DNA of 64,000 nucleotides from Hanleya hanleyi (GCA_036873755.1 JAVTVY010025140.1:48928-112927), one strand, 5' to 3'. Numbered from the stretch's first letter, positions 33,928-46,283 are shown. Numbers and translations are program-made. Notes: generated by a model not told the origin, from the letters alone.

Positions 33928-35939
33928 CTGAAATAGCAGGTTTCAATGAACTAAGTTAGTCCATAACAAACCATGGTTCGCTCTTGTGTCTGCGGTAGAA
34001 GGGAAGGGGGTTCTGGTTTGGTTGTCTTCATAAAGCAAACCACTGCACAATAAAGTGTATCAACTGCTTGCACGGTAATCCCGTGTATTAAGATGCAAAT
34101 ATTCTGCACGAGTGTCGTGTGTTACGCAGGGAATCCGTGCAAACTTTGATTTTGGCATTGCGAGGATTGACAGTTTCTCTGTCATCAATTATTTGCATTT
34201 ATTGTTTTTCCCCCCACTCTTGCGCCCATCCGTGTTATAGATAGATTTTGTTGCTATTCTCTGAACTGCGTAAACGCAATAAGTTGTGTGCAGTCTTTCA
34301 TGTAACTTCAACTAGACTGCACTGCTTCATGTTGGTGTGTGTGCAAATATGTTAGCCGACAAGTAACGGAAATGAAAGAATTGTATATCCTAGCAAATCT
34401 GCATACATATGTTTTGCAGGAATTTCATGTCGTCGTGCGAAATATAGGATTCTTCTTGCAGCATGTAATTGTTTTTTTCTTTAAAACATGTTGACAACAA
34501 CTCGGTGTAACTCAGTATTGACGAATTGCAGTGAAGCGATTTTCCCCCCAAAATTGTGATACGGAATAGTACGAGTATTTAGTACTGACCCGTCGAATTA
34601 CATGTCGTTGTAATTAGCAGGCTTAGCGGGTAAATTTATGTCAATAGGAGGTCCCGAGAAGGGATGAACGGCGATTTAACAGGGAGGCAACTGGTTAAGC
34701 AGTTGCTGTGACCGGAGGAGGGCGATGATGCTGGAGTTTCCGGCATCATGGCATGGAGGAGACAGAAGCGGATAGTGTGTGTGAAGTACGTCGTAAGATT
34801 CTGTCGTTTTGTTGCATTTTATGCCGATTAAAATCCAGACTTTCGTCGGAGACTTAAATTCAAATGCGTAGTCGGTTAAATTACGTTAAGCTTGAGGGTT
34901 ACAGAGTGGTATGTTGCATAGATCAATTCATTATGTTACGGCTCAGTGCCGATCCGAAGACAGAGAGCACCTGGCAAACTATTCTCAGGACATGTTTGCA
35001 CTTTCACATAAGGCTATTGCCCAGTTTAGCTATCGCTCTATTGCTGAAATGGACTATAATAGAGAAAATGAGCAATTATAGCTAAACAGGTTATGGATAC
35101 AATCCCATTTGGGATATAATCCAGTATCCCGTTCGGGATATACGCTCAGTTATAAGAACGCGAACGCAAAGTTGTCTTCCCCACACTTCGCTCACTAAAT
35201 GGTTGGTATACACACGCCAACTTCGAGATCCCGTCTTCACTCGAAATCTATTCCAACTGTCCATAGTTGAACCAATTTTTACGACTACTACTTCTAAAAT
35301 CCTACCCATCTCGGACACGACATATTTATGACCTAAAACCAGGAAAAAACGATATATTTACCATCAAAATTCTTCTGCTTTGCGATAAAGCCTGTCTTAC
35401 GGATATCCGCTTCCCCCACAATGCACGGGCAGGCATTGTCTGCAGGTAATCCCCAGTAAAACAATGGAAAGTCCTCAGGCTGACTGATCGGCGACTAAAT
35501 CTACGGTGTCCACTAAAGAACGTAAGGAAATAAAAGTATATGTTGAAACTCACAATATTTGACCTATAAATGTAACAAAAATCGTTCCTTATTTGTGCAA
35601 AACAAATATAAATAAATACCTACAATGTTATCTACTGTGGAAGACCTAGATACAACCCGTAGTACGCTATATTGCTTTACGATTTAAGGAAAGACCACAA
35701 CCCCGAAAGCCGAACCTCCAGAAGAGGAAAATTAATCCAAGAGGACACAGGAAGGGTGACAAGCCAACGTATGGTACCCATCAAGTGGAAAACGGAACAC
35801 AACAAGACTCGACGCGGGTCCTAAACTGGACCAGAGTGCCTATAAAAGAAAAGCAACCATTTTTGCGAAAGTAAGGTTTGATTTGAATTGAATGCTCACC
35901 ACTGTCCTCATTTTGGGAAGAAATCTCATCGATAATTTT

Positions 35940-36180
35940 CAGAAATTCTATGATGGTGGCCTTGGTTCCTTTGGATGCCTTGCTGAACTTTCTCTCAAGA
36001 TCCCTACGGATACAATGATCGGGGGGATAGCCGCAATCCTCTCCTGAGCAATTTGCAGAAGGCTGTCGTTCGTCTTCGACTGAAGACTATTGGCCTTCAC
36101 CCGGTCTTCTGGAGTAATGAACACATTACTCAAAGACGGCTTTTGACCATCGGCGCACAATTTCCTGCCCGAGAAATAAT
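35940..36180 (-). pseudogene. Small protein exon of element B, copy 2 (frameshifted)
   Basis: Matches 26880-27185, but two extra G near 36022-36027 shift the frame after QERIAAIP. The KGTKATIIEFL block is then out of frame. Copy 1 is intact at this point. Confidence 0.6.
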
Positions 36181-36391
36181 TATGGAATATCAGATGACAA
36201 ATAAAATAAAGCCTTAAATGCACTTTTTCAATGATGGCATATCTTGTACTTGTTAACCATATGTGCATTTGAATTCATTCATTTGCATTTTTTTATTAGT
36301 CAATACCGAGCGTCACGTCCTTGGAATGTTATATGTGAATGCTGTGTACATGTCATATATACAAGAAACACGGGCAATACATTTCACGCAC

Positions 36392-36613
36392 CTGTAGGAC
36401 TTTTTGTTGGTCAAACAAGTCTGTGAGAAGTTCCACAAGTTCTTCATATAATACTTTACCCGCCAGAGAGACATGGAGATGATTGTGATCCTTTCTGGAC
36501 AGATACTCTTCTGCACGTAACATGTCCCTAAATGCAGCGATTTCTGATGCTAATAACACGTTAGTAATGGTCCAGAAGTCGTCCACATCACTCATTCCTA
36601 AAGAGTTCTCCAC
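36392..36613 (-). CDS. Minus-strand exon of element B, copy 2 (open frame)
   Basis: ATG at 36613 opens MENSLGMSDVDDFWTITNVL, followed by SEIAAFRDMLRAEEYL and a leucine-rich segment to DQQKVLQ, then a donor GTGCGTG. It is helical and acidic at the start. It is plausibly the first exon of the small-protein gene but has no recognised family. Copy 1 has a one-base deletion here. Confidence 0.45.
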
Positions 36614-36654
36614 TGATTTTCGTATCTATAACACATACACAACAATTATTTCAG

Positions 36655-36771
36655 ATACGTGAATACTTCGAAATAACATCAGAGGATGTATTTGTGGAGA
36701 TCCACACCCGGAGTGGAGAACGGCTAAAACTGAAGGAGGGACCATACTACGTCCATGCGAAGATTGTCTTT
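36655..36771 (+). CDS. Internal exon of a plus-strand gene in element B, copy 2
   Basis: Identical in structure to 27658-27774: acceptor TTTCAG, 39 phase-0 codons, donor GTAAGT. One synonymous change is visible (TATTAC against TACTAC). The candidate terminal exon of this copy is 39357-39443. Confidence 0.5.
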
Positions 36772-37379
36772 GTAAGTTACAATAAAGTACGGTTATGGGG
36801 ATAGGGAGGATGGCTATCGCCAAAAATTGCAGCAGCGTCAATAAAAGGTGATCAGTTGGACAGCAATCGCCATTTTCCACCATTGCTACCGTTTATTTGC
36901 GATGCCAATCGTTGTTCATTGACGATGGGTCGTCCTCACCAATAAATGGCGATGGGTACCAGGTCATCGACATATATTGGTGAGGACTGGACCCCATCAC
37001 CAATAAATGGCGATGGACTAATCCCATCGCCATTTTCATCGCCATTTATTGTTGATAACCAGATCTCATCGCTAATAAATGGTGATGGCCCATCCCCATT
37101 TTTCTGTATGTGTCCAGAAAGGTTGATGCTTATATTATATGACCAATCGCCTTTTAGATGTCAATATTTTCATTTCAGTGAATGTAGGGCTGTTATGCTG
37201 ATGAGTTAAACAAGCGTTCGGAGAACCCCAAGATCTCGCCTTGCGGGGTCATCCGCCGAAGGTGCAGCAGTATTGAAAGCATACATGTAGAGCAAACAAT
37301 AAGGTCTGGAATAGGTGATGTGGTACAGACAATAATGTCTGGAATAGATTATCTGGGACAGAAAATAACATCAGCCCCA

Positions 37380-38310
37380 TGTGGGATTACTGGTATATAA
37401 GTTAATCCCATGTAAGATGGATATGTCAGTGCCGTCGGATTACTGATGCATAGAGCAGACCAGTGTGAGATTACTGCTGGATAGGTCAGTCTCATGTGAG
37501 ATTACTGCTGGATAGGCCAGTCCTGTGTAGGATTACTGCTGGGTGGACCAGTCCTGTGTGTTATTACTGATGGATAGACCAGTCCCCTGTGGGATTACTG
37601 CTGGATAGTGCAGTCCCAAGTGGGATTACTGCTGGATAGGCCAGTCCTGTCTGGGATTACTGCTGGATAGATGAGTCTCGTATGGGATTAATGCTGGATA
37701 GCACAGCCCTGTGTGGGATTACTGCCGCATAGGCAGTCCAGTGTGGGATTACTGCTGCATACAGCAATCCTGTGTGGGATTATGGCTGGGGAGGCCAGTC
37801 TCATGTGAGATGACTGCTGGATAGGCTGAACCTGTGTGGAATTACAGCGGGATAGGTCAGTCCCATGTAGAATTATGGCTGGATAGGTCAGTGCCATGTG
37901 GGATTACTGCTGCATATTGCAGTCCAGTGTCATATTACTTCTGGATAGGTCAGTCCCATGTGAGATTACTGCTGCATAGGCCTGTCCTGTGTGGAATTAC
38001 TGCTGTATAGGCCAGTCCCATGTGGGATTACTGCTGGATAGGCCAGTCCAGTCTGGGATTACTGCTGGATAGGTCAGTCCAGTGTGGCATTACTGCTGGA
38101 TAGGCCAGTGCCATTTGGGATTACTGCTGGATAGGTCAGTCCTGTGTGAGATTACAGCTGGATAGGTCAGTCCGAAATGGGAATACTGCTGGATAGACGA
38201 GTTCCGTATGGGATTACTGCCGGATAGGTCAGTCCCGTGTGGCATTACTGCTGGATAGGGCAATGCCATTTGGGAATACAGCTGGATAGGTCAGTCCCGT
38301 GTGGGATTAC
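37380..38310. repeat. 36-40-bp minisatellite, duplicate array
   Basis: Second copy of 28380-29310, almost the same unit by unit, with a few unit-internal indels (for example an extra TTACTTCTGGATAGGTCAG near 37935). Confidence 0.9.
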
Positions 38311-38659
38311 TGCGGGAGAGCTGTGACCTAGGAAAACATGAAACATGTCCACCAAGTTTTACATCCCACGAAAGGTTCAACAAACTTTCCATGTACGGAT
38401 CTACATGTAAATTTTTGCCCAACAAAAACCTTATCAATGGGAAGGTACGAAGTCTAAAATGCAATAATTAGGACAAAAATTCATATTTAATGTCATATTT
38501 CTTAAAAAGCACATGCACATCGTCGAATCACATTGAACTTGGGTAGCAAGTGTCAAACTCATCCAATGAAAGCTGACAGCTGCAGAAAACTTTCCATGTA
38601 CAGGTGTACATCTATATACATGTACATTATTATTGCCAGCTTACTTAGACAAAACACTC

Positions 38660-39190
38660 AAAGTATGAACAAAAATTAATATTTCATCTCCTAAATAGCA
38701 CAGGTACATCTTCTAATCATAAGAAACATGTGTACCAAGTTTCATAATCATCCAATGACAGCTGACCAATGCAGGAAACTTATCATGTACATGTGCATGT
38801 ATACATGTAGAGGCCTACATGTACAATTTACCTAAACAGAAAACTCATTCATTTGCCATAATTTGGAGAAAAATTAATATTTCTTCTTAAAAATAGCACA
38901 GGTACATCCTCTAATCATAAGAAACATGTGTACCAAGTTTCATAATCATCCAATGACAGCTGACAAATGCAGGAAACTTACCATGTACATGTGCATGTAT
39001 ACATGTAGAGGCCTACATGTACAATTTACCTAAACAGAAAACTCATTCATTTGCCATAATTTGGAGAAAAATTAATATTTCTTCCCAAAAATAGCACAGG
39101 TACATCCTCTAATCATAAGAAACATGTGTACCAAGTTTCATAATCATCCAATGACAGCTGACAACTGCAAGAAACTTTCCAAGTACAGAT
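38660..39190. repeat. 198-bp satellite, three units
   Basis: Duplicate of 29640-30560 with two units fewer, consistent with unequal recombination after the tandem duplication. Confidence 0.9.
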
Positions 39191-39356
39191 GTAAACGCAA
39201 AACTCATTCATAGGGATTTTAACATTAGAGCACCCCAGGGGTAGTACTCCCAGGTGGCATACCCACCCCCCATATTTTTTTTATTTTTTTTATATTTTTT
39301 CTAATTTTTCTAGATTTTTTTTTAACTTGCTAAACCAAAAACCTTATCATTTCCAG

Positions 39357-39362
39357 GCAGGG

Positions 39363-39401
<39 letters not shown>

Positions 39402-39443
39402 ATCCTCTTCTCCCCCTCACAATATCTCCCCTTTACTTCGTAA
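39357..39443 (+). CDS. Candidate acidic terminal exon, copy 2
   Basis: Duplicate of 30725-30811 with the same acceptor, acidic Asp-Thr stretch and TAA. Confidence 0.35.
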
Positions 39444-39558
39444 GGCGAGATAAAAATAGGATTAGCCATGATGTGGAGTTGACAACAGTTTATTTGCACC
39501 TTTTTCGTTTCGTTTATTGTATGTATCTCTTAAGCTTTCTATATACTAGTAATTCGAA

Positions 39559-40323
39559 ATGGGACCAAACAGATATAAAGATCCAGATTCCTTTCCTCCA
39601 TCTTCGTACAGTTCTACAGTACATGCACACCTTGATCCGGACCTATTTTGTCAGGAGGGAGGCGATCCTGTATCATTAAACGCTGATATGGTGACAGATA
39701 TAGAAGAGGGAGTGACAACAGCGGTAAACATGGTTGAATCATTGTTATCGTTTATGTGGATTTACCATTACAAAGCGAAATTATTTGAACATTCCATGAA
39801 TACACTTATGGATTTTCTTTCCTCCTTTTCTTTTCAAACAGATTCAAAATGAAAAAGAGAAATGTACCAGTAATGAAGAGGAGGCTGGTGGAGAGGGGGA
39901 ACTGGTGCCTCGGCTATGTCGGCCGAAATAAACACGTGCAACCAGGTGGCGACAGGTTACCAGTCCCCACAGCCAATCTCACCACCAAGGCCACCACCAA
40001 TACCAGCCACCGTGTCCTCTGGTAAGACAGGCGAAAGACCCAAATCGCATAGCATCGCACATCCAGTTGCACAGACTGCAACTGTCGCTCCATCAACATC
40101 GCGCCAGTCAACACAGAACATTAATGCATGCAGGAAGTGTTTTGTAGTGAGCGAGACTGACATGGATCCTGCGGGATGGGTGTGGTTGGGGTGTGATGCA
40201 GGGGACTGTAATTATTGGTTACACGCCCAGTGTTTGGGGTTTTGGGGAAGCAGGCGTCATTTCAATAACATTCCTTATTATTGCCCAGAACACAATGAAA
40301 AGCGGAATCATCTGCTGGTCTGA
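39559..40323 (+). CDS. PHD-finger protein of element B, copy 2
   Basis: Nearly identical to 30927-31691. The finger frame 39916-40323 keeps every zinc ligand; the visible protein differences are NINAC for NINTC before the finger and MVTD for MMTD in the upstream exon. The upstream exon 39559-39723 and its donor/acceptor pair are also retained. It lies in the full-length copy of the element, convergent with the transposase-like gene. Confidence 0.6.
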
Positions 40324-40567
40324 TTTCTTCAATTCGTGTGGTTTGGAGGCGGGGGGGGGGGTGTTGTTAGTTTTGCCCACTTTTGTAGTCAAGCCTAATT
40401 ATTGCATTTTGACGTGCTTGTATAGCATTGACTTTGTTTGTCGGTCCATTTTGATAAATTATTAGTTCGTTACTTGATAAATGACTCAACTGCGCCAATT
40501 CCAGCAAATGATGCCATGTGACATAAAAAAGAAATCAGTATTCTCTTGAGTATTGCCTTATTCATGG

Positions 40568-42753
40568 CTATTTACAATGTAGTGTTCCGCCATTCCTCGC
40601 AGAATGCTTTATTCGTAAGGAGACATTATTAAGACATCTTGTTCGTAGTATGTAATCCATGATTTCCTCTTCATTTACCTTATCTAGCTGTTGAACGGTC
40701 CGACAGGTCCGCGACCACTGGTCCATGGTCGGTGTTCCAACACACGGCAACCACATCTTGCACCGTCTATTGGATGCCTCCAAGACGAAGTCACACCCTT
40801 CTCCCTTACTGGGATGTCCCGACACAGAAACACATTCGCTGGCCCGGATGAAGTCGAGGACTTGAGGACATTGGCACCTCATCGCTAAGTCAGTAAGACA
40901 AATCTTCTGATACGTGGTTTTTCCCAAGCCATAAAAGAGTGGTTCAAACACCAATCGGCAAGCAAGGGCAACATCGGCATTGCCCCTCCGAATGGCTGCT
41001 CTGTGGGTATAGAGCGCCAGGACATACGTCAAAATTTATTCACCCTGAAATCTTACATTAGGATCGGGGGAAGTGGACACCCATGCCAAGAAATTGTCCA
41101 CGCTCAACTCCTGGTGTTGAGCTTTCATCTGGTCGCCATAGGTCTCGATGAGTTCATCGACGCTACCGAATAGAAGTATAATAACGAATTGCCATGATTT
41201 GTGATGATTTTTGCAAGATCTGCAGCTGCTGAGAGCATTTGGAGTACGGAATCACATTGTCTTGGCCAGGACAGGCAGGTGGATATCCCACCCAATTTGG
41301 AATATGGCCTTGGTCATCTGCATCTCCATATGCCCAGCTCCTGGGACCAAGATCATGTCATTAAAACGGCGGCATTCAATTCCAACACTCTGCTGATGCT
41401 TCTGCTCCGTGTGCTGCTTCAGTCTATCTATACCGTCAATTGTGGCGGGTCAAAAGGGACAGGAAAAGGTGTTTTCGATGATCGTGTTAGCTAAATTCTA
41501 GGGAAGCCCATCGCACACAACCAAGCTTTGGGTGTTGATATGTTCCAATACCGCCTCAACGCTGTCGTACGAGCATGGGTTTCTCATCACTGGTTCGCCC
41601 ATGCTGATACTTGGTCGTTGTGCCGAATGTTGTGACTCGATGAAGCAGTATGGATCTGGGGATTTCTTGAAAGAAGATGAGGATGGTGTGGCGCTGGATG
41701 AGGAAAGAACTGTCCAAAACCTCTCCTGTACGAAGGATCTTTGCAATTGACGAAAAGTTGACCTACTTTTTCTGTCCAGCTCATGTATTTTTCTCCAAAC
41801 TTCCTCCGGCAATTCTTTCAATGAATGATGAAACCATGCACAAGGCTGAAATGGACTGTATATTTGATTGAGGTTGAGGTATGATGTGAATGAGGTTTGT
41901 GATGCAACTGACTGATATTGTGTAATCTGTTTTCACCCTCCAGTTCTTGGGTACTACTTGTATGTTGTCGAAAACAGACGAGACATCTCCTTCCACGGGG
42001 CACGTATTTCGTTCCTCAGTCACTTGTTTGAGCCAATTGCATATGGTAGTGTAGCTTTCTCAAGGTCGAACTGCGTTGTTCATTGCACACAAGGTCTTGC
42101 TATGTGTTAAGAAGTTGCCGATGACATTCAGGAAAAAAAGAATAAGGCGTAACAATACCTGGTGAACACAAGGCATACATTTGCTCAATTAGCAAAGCAA
42201 TTTCGATATCTGCGGTAGGGTCTGAAACGACGGGATGGTGACAGCATGCCTGTGTCCACTCTAAAAGATGCTTGTTTCTGCTTGACAGCCATTCGGAAAC
42301 TGGGAGGGAGTACACATCCTGAGTTCGATTCGCCGGACCTGACATTGCCATGGCATCCTCAATAAGCGATGTATTAAGCGAGCTCCCAAAGGCCTTTATC
42401 AACATCAAGAGATCATCTTCTCCGAGACGACTATGAAGTGTTTCCTGACAAAGTTTTTCAACCGTGTACTTCCGTGGACAGGCTTGTTGTTCATGGCTGA
42501 AGTACTCCTCCACATATTCAGCACAGGATGTACATATACATGTCGACCAGGGTCGAAGGACATCATTCTTCAAACAAAGTTTGATGGTCGATTCCTTAAT
42601 TTTCCCGGATTTCACTTTGTATGTCTGGAAGGTTTTATGACTACTAAATTCCGCGTGTTTTCTATTGCTACACTTCGACATCTTCCCATCAGAAGAGAGC
42701 ACACTGCAATAAAAAGTAAAAAATATACCCACCATATCCTCACCCCCCCCCAC
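40568..42753 (-). pseudogene. DUF6589-like putative transposase of element B (broken)
   Basis: Minus-strand segments in order: 42753-42100 (MSKCSNRKHAEFSS, CTSCAEYV, a Cys/His-rich N-terminus); a donor CACCAG/GTATTG near 42160; 42023-41781 (VFDNIQVVPKNWRVKTDY); 41821-41498 in the +1 frame (SSSFKKSPDPYC, EPVMRNPCSYDSVE, VVCDGLP); a C2H2-like and GxGHxEM region; and 41032-40568 (RRGNADVALACRLVFEP, GLGKTTYQKI). In-frame stops occur near 42067 (TGA), directly after CDGLP (near 41498), in the zinc-finger-like CPFxP motif (near 41450, this copy only) and before FRTPNAL (near 41255). Compared with element A it is collinear but clearly diverged. Confidence 0.6.
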
Positions 42754-43004
42754 CCCCCCCTTGCAATTTATTATTGTTATTATTTATTTATTATGTTATT
42801 ATTTCATCATGCTTGGCTGTTGAACGTGTATGATTGTGCTGCACGTTATTGCCTTACTTATCTCTAACTTTCACGCCCATTAACTTTTCCCCATAAAAAA
42901 TATATGTATAATGTTGAATGAGCTTGTATTTCACATTCACCCCAATTACATTCGACATTTAATATCATTATGTCGTCCATGGCCCATCATACATTTACTC
43001 GGCC

Positions 43005-43433
43005 AGAGGGCTTTCCATTGTTTCACTGGGGCTGACCTGCAGACAATACCTGCCCATGCATTGTGGGGGAAGCGGATATCCGGAAGACAGGCTTTATCGC
43101 AAAGCAGTAGAATTTTGATGATAAATATATCGTTTTCCCCTGGTTTTAGGTCATAAATATGTCGTGTCCGAGATGGGTAGGATTTTAGAAATGGTAGTCG
43201 GAAAAATTGGTTCAACTATGGACAGCTGGAGTAAATTTAGAGTGAAGAGGGGCGCTCGAAGTTGGCGTGTGTATACCAACCATTTAGTGAGCGAAGTGTG
43301 GGGAAGACAACTTTACGTTCACGTTCTTAAAACCGAGCGTATATCCCGAATGGGATATTGGATTATATGCCGAACGGGATATGATATCCCGAACGGAATA
43401 TATATCCCAAATGGAATTGTATCCATAACCTGC
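43005..43433 (-). repeat. Terminal inverted repeat of element B, right
   Basis: Reverse complement of 26075-26490 and 35086-35490. It ends ...TTGTATCCATAACCTG, just inside GCTAAAATGGGCATC. The palindromic GGGATAT/ATATCCC boxes near 43340-43410 are conserved among all three copies. Confidence 0.85.
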
Positions 43434-43455
43434 TAAAATGGGCATCTTGCTCTAA

Positions 43456-44030
43456 CCTGGCAATCGGTTCACGACACACAGTAATCAATTCGCAACACAG
43501 TAAATAGTAATCCAATATGCGACAGTCAGCTCACCATACAGTGAGTAGTAATCCAGTATGCGAAACAGCAATCAGTTCGGGACACAGGAAATAGTTATCC
43601 AATATGCGACACCATCAGTTCGCGACACCGTGATCAGTTTGCGATAGAGTAATAAATTTGCGGTGCACGGCAGTCAGTAATTCAACCTGCGACAGTCACA
43701 GTATGTATCCAATCTGCAACACACAGTAATCAGTTTGCGCACAGGGTAATCAGCAATTCAATCTGCGACAGTATGTATCCAACCTGCGGCACACAGTAAT
43801 CAGTTGGCGCACACGGCAATCAGTAATTCAATCTGCGACAGTATGTATCCAATCTGCGACACACAGTAATCAGTTTGCGACTGAGTAGTCAGTAGTCACT
43901 TTGCGACAAAATAATCAGTAGTCAGTTTGCGACAGACTAATCCAGTAATAAGTTTGCGACACATGGGAATCAGTTATTCAATCTACGACAGTAGGTTTCC
44001 AATATACGACACACAGTAATTATTATCAGT
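43456..44030. repeat. Degenerate satellite (CAGTAATCAGTTTGCGAC)
   Basis: Irregular repeats of CAGTAATCAGTTTGCGAC and CAATCTGCGACAGTATGTATC with a variable 20-65-bp spacing. Related phrases (CAGTAATCCAATCTGCGA) occur near 16827, just outside the left end of element A. No gene. Confidence 0.75.
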
Positions 44031-45600
44031 CTCTCATAGTAATCAGGAAACCAAAAACGGACGGTCACGACGGAAGTTAGGCATTCCGAGTGTGGATAAC
44101 AGTCTTCCGTAAGACAGACACAGTCAGTAGTATGTCGGTATGCGTATAGTAAATCATATACCTGGACTTTGGTGATAAACTTGTACAAGTGAATCCAATG
44201 TTATGAATAGCCACATCCAGAGATCACAAATGTGGCAAGTAACGCAGTCCACCTGTATACCACCGATATAAAAGTAAAATCCACACCCGGGGTCAGAATT
44301 CACTTGTCTCTCTCTCTGGACACAAACACCACACATTCCCACAGCACTGCTGATTTACATTAAACTGTCCGAACAACGCCGTGATTGCATTTTTATGTGT
44401 CGAGAGGCATGACTAATCTAGGTCGAATCACACCAGGTCGGAAACGACTAATCTATCGATCTTCAACCATAAACAGTTCCAGTTAATGTCATATGTACAA
44501 TGTCCTGCATGTAAGATCAAGCGCACCAGGCAGAATCAGCTAGCGTAATTCAGAGTTCATCATTTACAATGTTAACTTCACGTCGTCTTAGATGACACAT
44601 TATCGTGACATTATCGTCTCGACAATTTCAAGCCTTGCAGCACATGTATTGCTTTGACAGTTCAACTAGTATCGGCGCTAAAACCGTGGTCTTTGTGAGT
44701 GGGTGTGTTTTAAGTAGCGGAATGTCCTCGTAATTCTGCCTTCCTTAAAAACAATGGGCCTCGGCCCCTTCGGGGCCTCGGCTCCATTATTTTTAAGGAA
44801 TGGAGAGTTACTCGGACATTCCCCTCTACATACACATTGAGCAAGGGGGCTGAAAGAAGGTGTCCGGTTTACCCGTCAAGCTAGTCTTCCCCTATACTGA
44901 ATTGTACACAGTTGAGTGAATCATGCGCTCGCCAGTAACAGATCCTTCATGTAAGACTGAGTTAATTATAATATGACAGCGTTGTAGGTAGCCCAATATC
45001 GTATAGAGGACTCACAAGAAAACGCTTCATGTTACATGGTCTTCTTACTTCTTGTGAGGCCACTCAAATCACATTGCTTGGTTCATTACAGCACGAATAT
45101 GTTCAAAAGATGGCGCTTCAATGAATGAGGAGCGACTATTGCGAAATAGTAAATAAACAAGACATTGATTGTAATGTAAGTATATTCAGCACCATGTCTA
45201 TATTTTTTAACTACATTAAACAAACAGTAATCTGTATTTACAAATCCATTGAATGCAGTCCATATTCTCTGGAAAACTATTTTACATATATTTACATAAT
45301 AAATGAAGCATCATTTACTTATGCAATGATGATATCTGACAAAGAAGGCACGAGCCACCCCGCAATGTAAGCGTCAAATCCGACACTGGATAGTTAATCA
45401 ACCAGTCCACACTTGTCGCCGATACTATACAGTACGTTTTGTATAGATGTAGTTCTATCCGTTATCTAGAGATTTTTTTCTTTATCACACAGTACTAGTT
45501 TAAAGTCCTCCGAATATAGACTGATGTAATATACAATTCACTTACAATCGTTTATCAGTCCTTCGAGGACAATTAGTGGAACTCAGGGCTGATGAATCAC
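44031..45600. other. No gene recognised; hairpin and dispersed repeat
   Basis: A GC-rich hairpin (GCCTCGGCCCC / GGGGCCTCGGC) at 44761-44785 is followed by the CTCCATTATTTTTAAGGAATGG repeat also seen at 15811 and, inverted, near 48300. Only short AT-rich frames otherwise. Confidence 0.6.
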
Positions 45601-45638
45601 ATATCTACAGATATCATTATACTAATGACATCGGTCAT

Positions 45639-46283
45639 TTACTGAAATGTGTGTTGCTGGGTTCTCAATGGTGCAGCTGAATTGTTCAGTACCTTAAATA
45701 CGATCGGTAATCTTGCCCTATCCCAAGCGTCCTTCTCGCCATCAGAAGATGCGGGCAATAACGCGGCCTCACAGACGGCCGGAGTGAAATTATCAGATCT
45801 GGGATCATATTGGGCATTCCGACCGATGGACAGGTACCACACTATGATAGGGATGTGAGAACAGCAATCGACGATTCTCGAACCTGCTGGGCACTGGTAG
45901 TACCAACCAATTGTCTTTCTGTATTGAATCCACAGGTCATGTCTCTTAGATACTGTATGGCGCGACTGAATTCTGGCGTGAATCAGGATGCTGTCTGCTT
46001 CGCAGAGATAAACTGTATGTTTGTAGGCGTAGTGTGGTGCCTGCTTGAATTGAGAAACGCCGAAAGTTCTTCCGTAGGAATAGGCCAGTTTGGGACAACA
46101 TCCACATGATCTAGTGGCGTCCAGATGAAGGTGCCATGTTTCGGTGCAGGCTGGGACTGCACGCGCTCTTGTGTCCGAGTTTTTGCGGAGAAATTGCATA
46201 AATGAAAAATCCGAAAAATGACCCAAAAATATCGTTTTTGAAAATGACGTCACTTTTACATTTTCTGGTAGAGCTTGACACAA
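45639..46283 (-). CDS. Unidentified 214-codon ORF
   Basis: This is the longest open frame between the transposon complex and the Polinton. The product is rich in Cys, His and Tyr (CGCCPKLAYSYGRTF, YKHTVYLCEADSIL, YYQCPAGSRIVDCC) and shows no signal peptide or known domain. The region just upstream (46190-46320) resembles 7320-7490 (TTTCTGGTAG...AGTTTCAGYTCCCT), a dispersed repeat, so the frame may be part of an element. The plus strand also has frames here. Coding status is unproven. Confidence 0.25.
   Translation of the reverse strand: MCQALPENVKVTSFSKTIFLGHFSDFSFMQFLRKNSDTRARAVPACTETWHLHLDATRSCGCCPKLAYSYGRTFGVSQFKQAPHYAYKHTVYLCEADSILIHARIQSRHTVSKRHDLWIQYRKTIGWYYQCPAGSRIVDCCSHIPIIVWYLSIGRNAQYDPRSDNFTPAVCEAALLPASSDGEKDAWDRARLPIVFKVLNNSAAPLRTQQHTFQ

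Larger units (their letters stand above)
33019..41617. repeat. 9-kb tandem duplication, copy 2
   Basis: Second copy of 24008-32999, about 393 bp shorter. Most of the difference is two missing units of the 198-bp satellite (three units near 38.68-39.19 kb against five near 29.66-30.56 kb). Sequence beyond 41617 continues the intact element B; sequence before 24008 continues the intact element A. Confidence 0.92.
35086..43432 (-). mobile_element. DNA transposon, element B (DUF6589/PHD family), full-length copy
   Basis: Bounded by inverted repeats 35086-35490 and 43005-43433, about 8.35 kb. Read on the minus strand it carries the DUF6589-like gene (42753 to 40568) and the small SLxxVF gene; on the plus strand the PHD gene (39559-40323). 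This is the same arrangement as element A but inverted. In-frame stops in the transposase make it non-autonomous. The outer flank of B at 43433-43455 and the outer flank of A at 16874-16895 share AGAGCAAGATGCCCATTTTAGC as an inverted pair. Confidence 0.65.
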
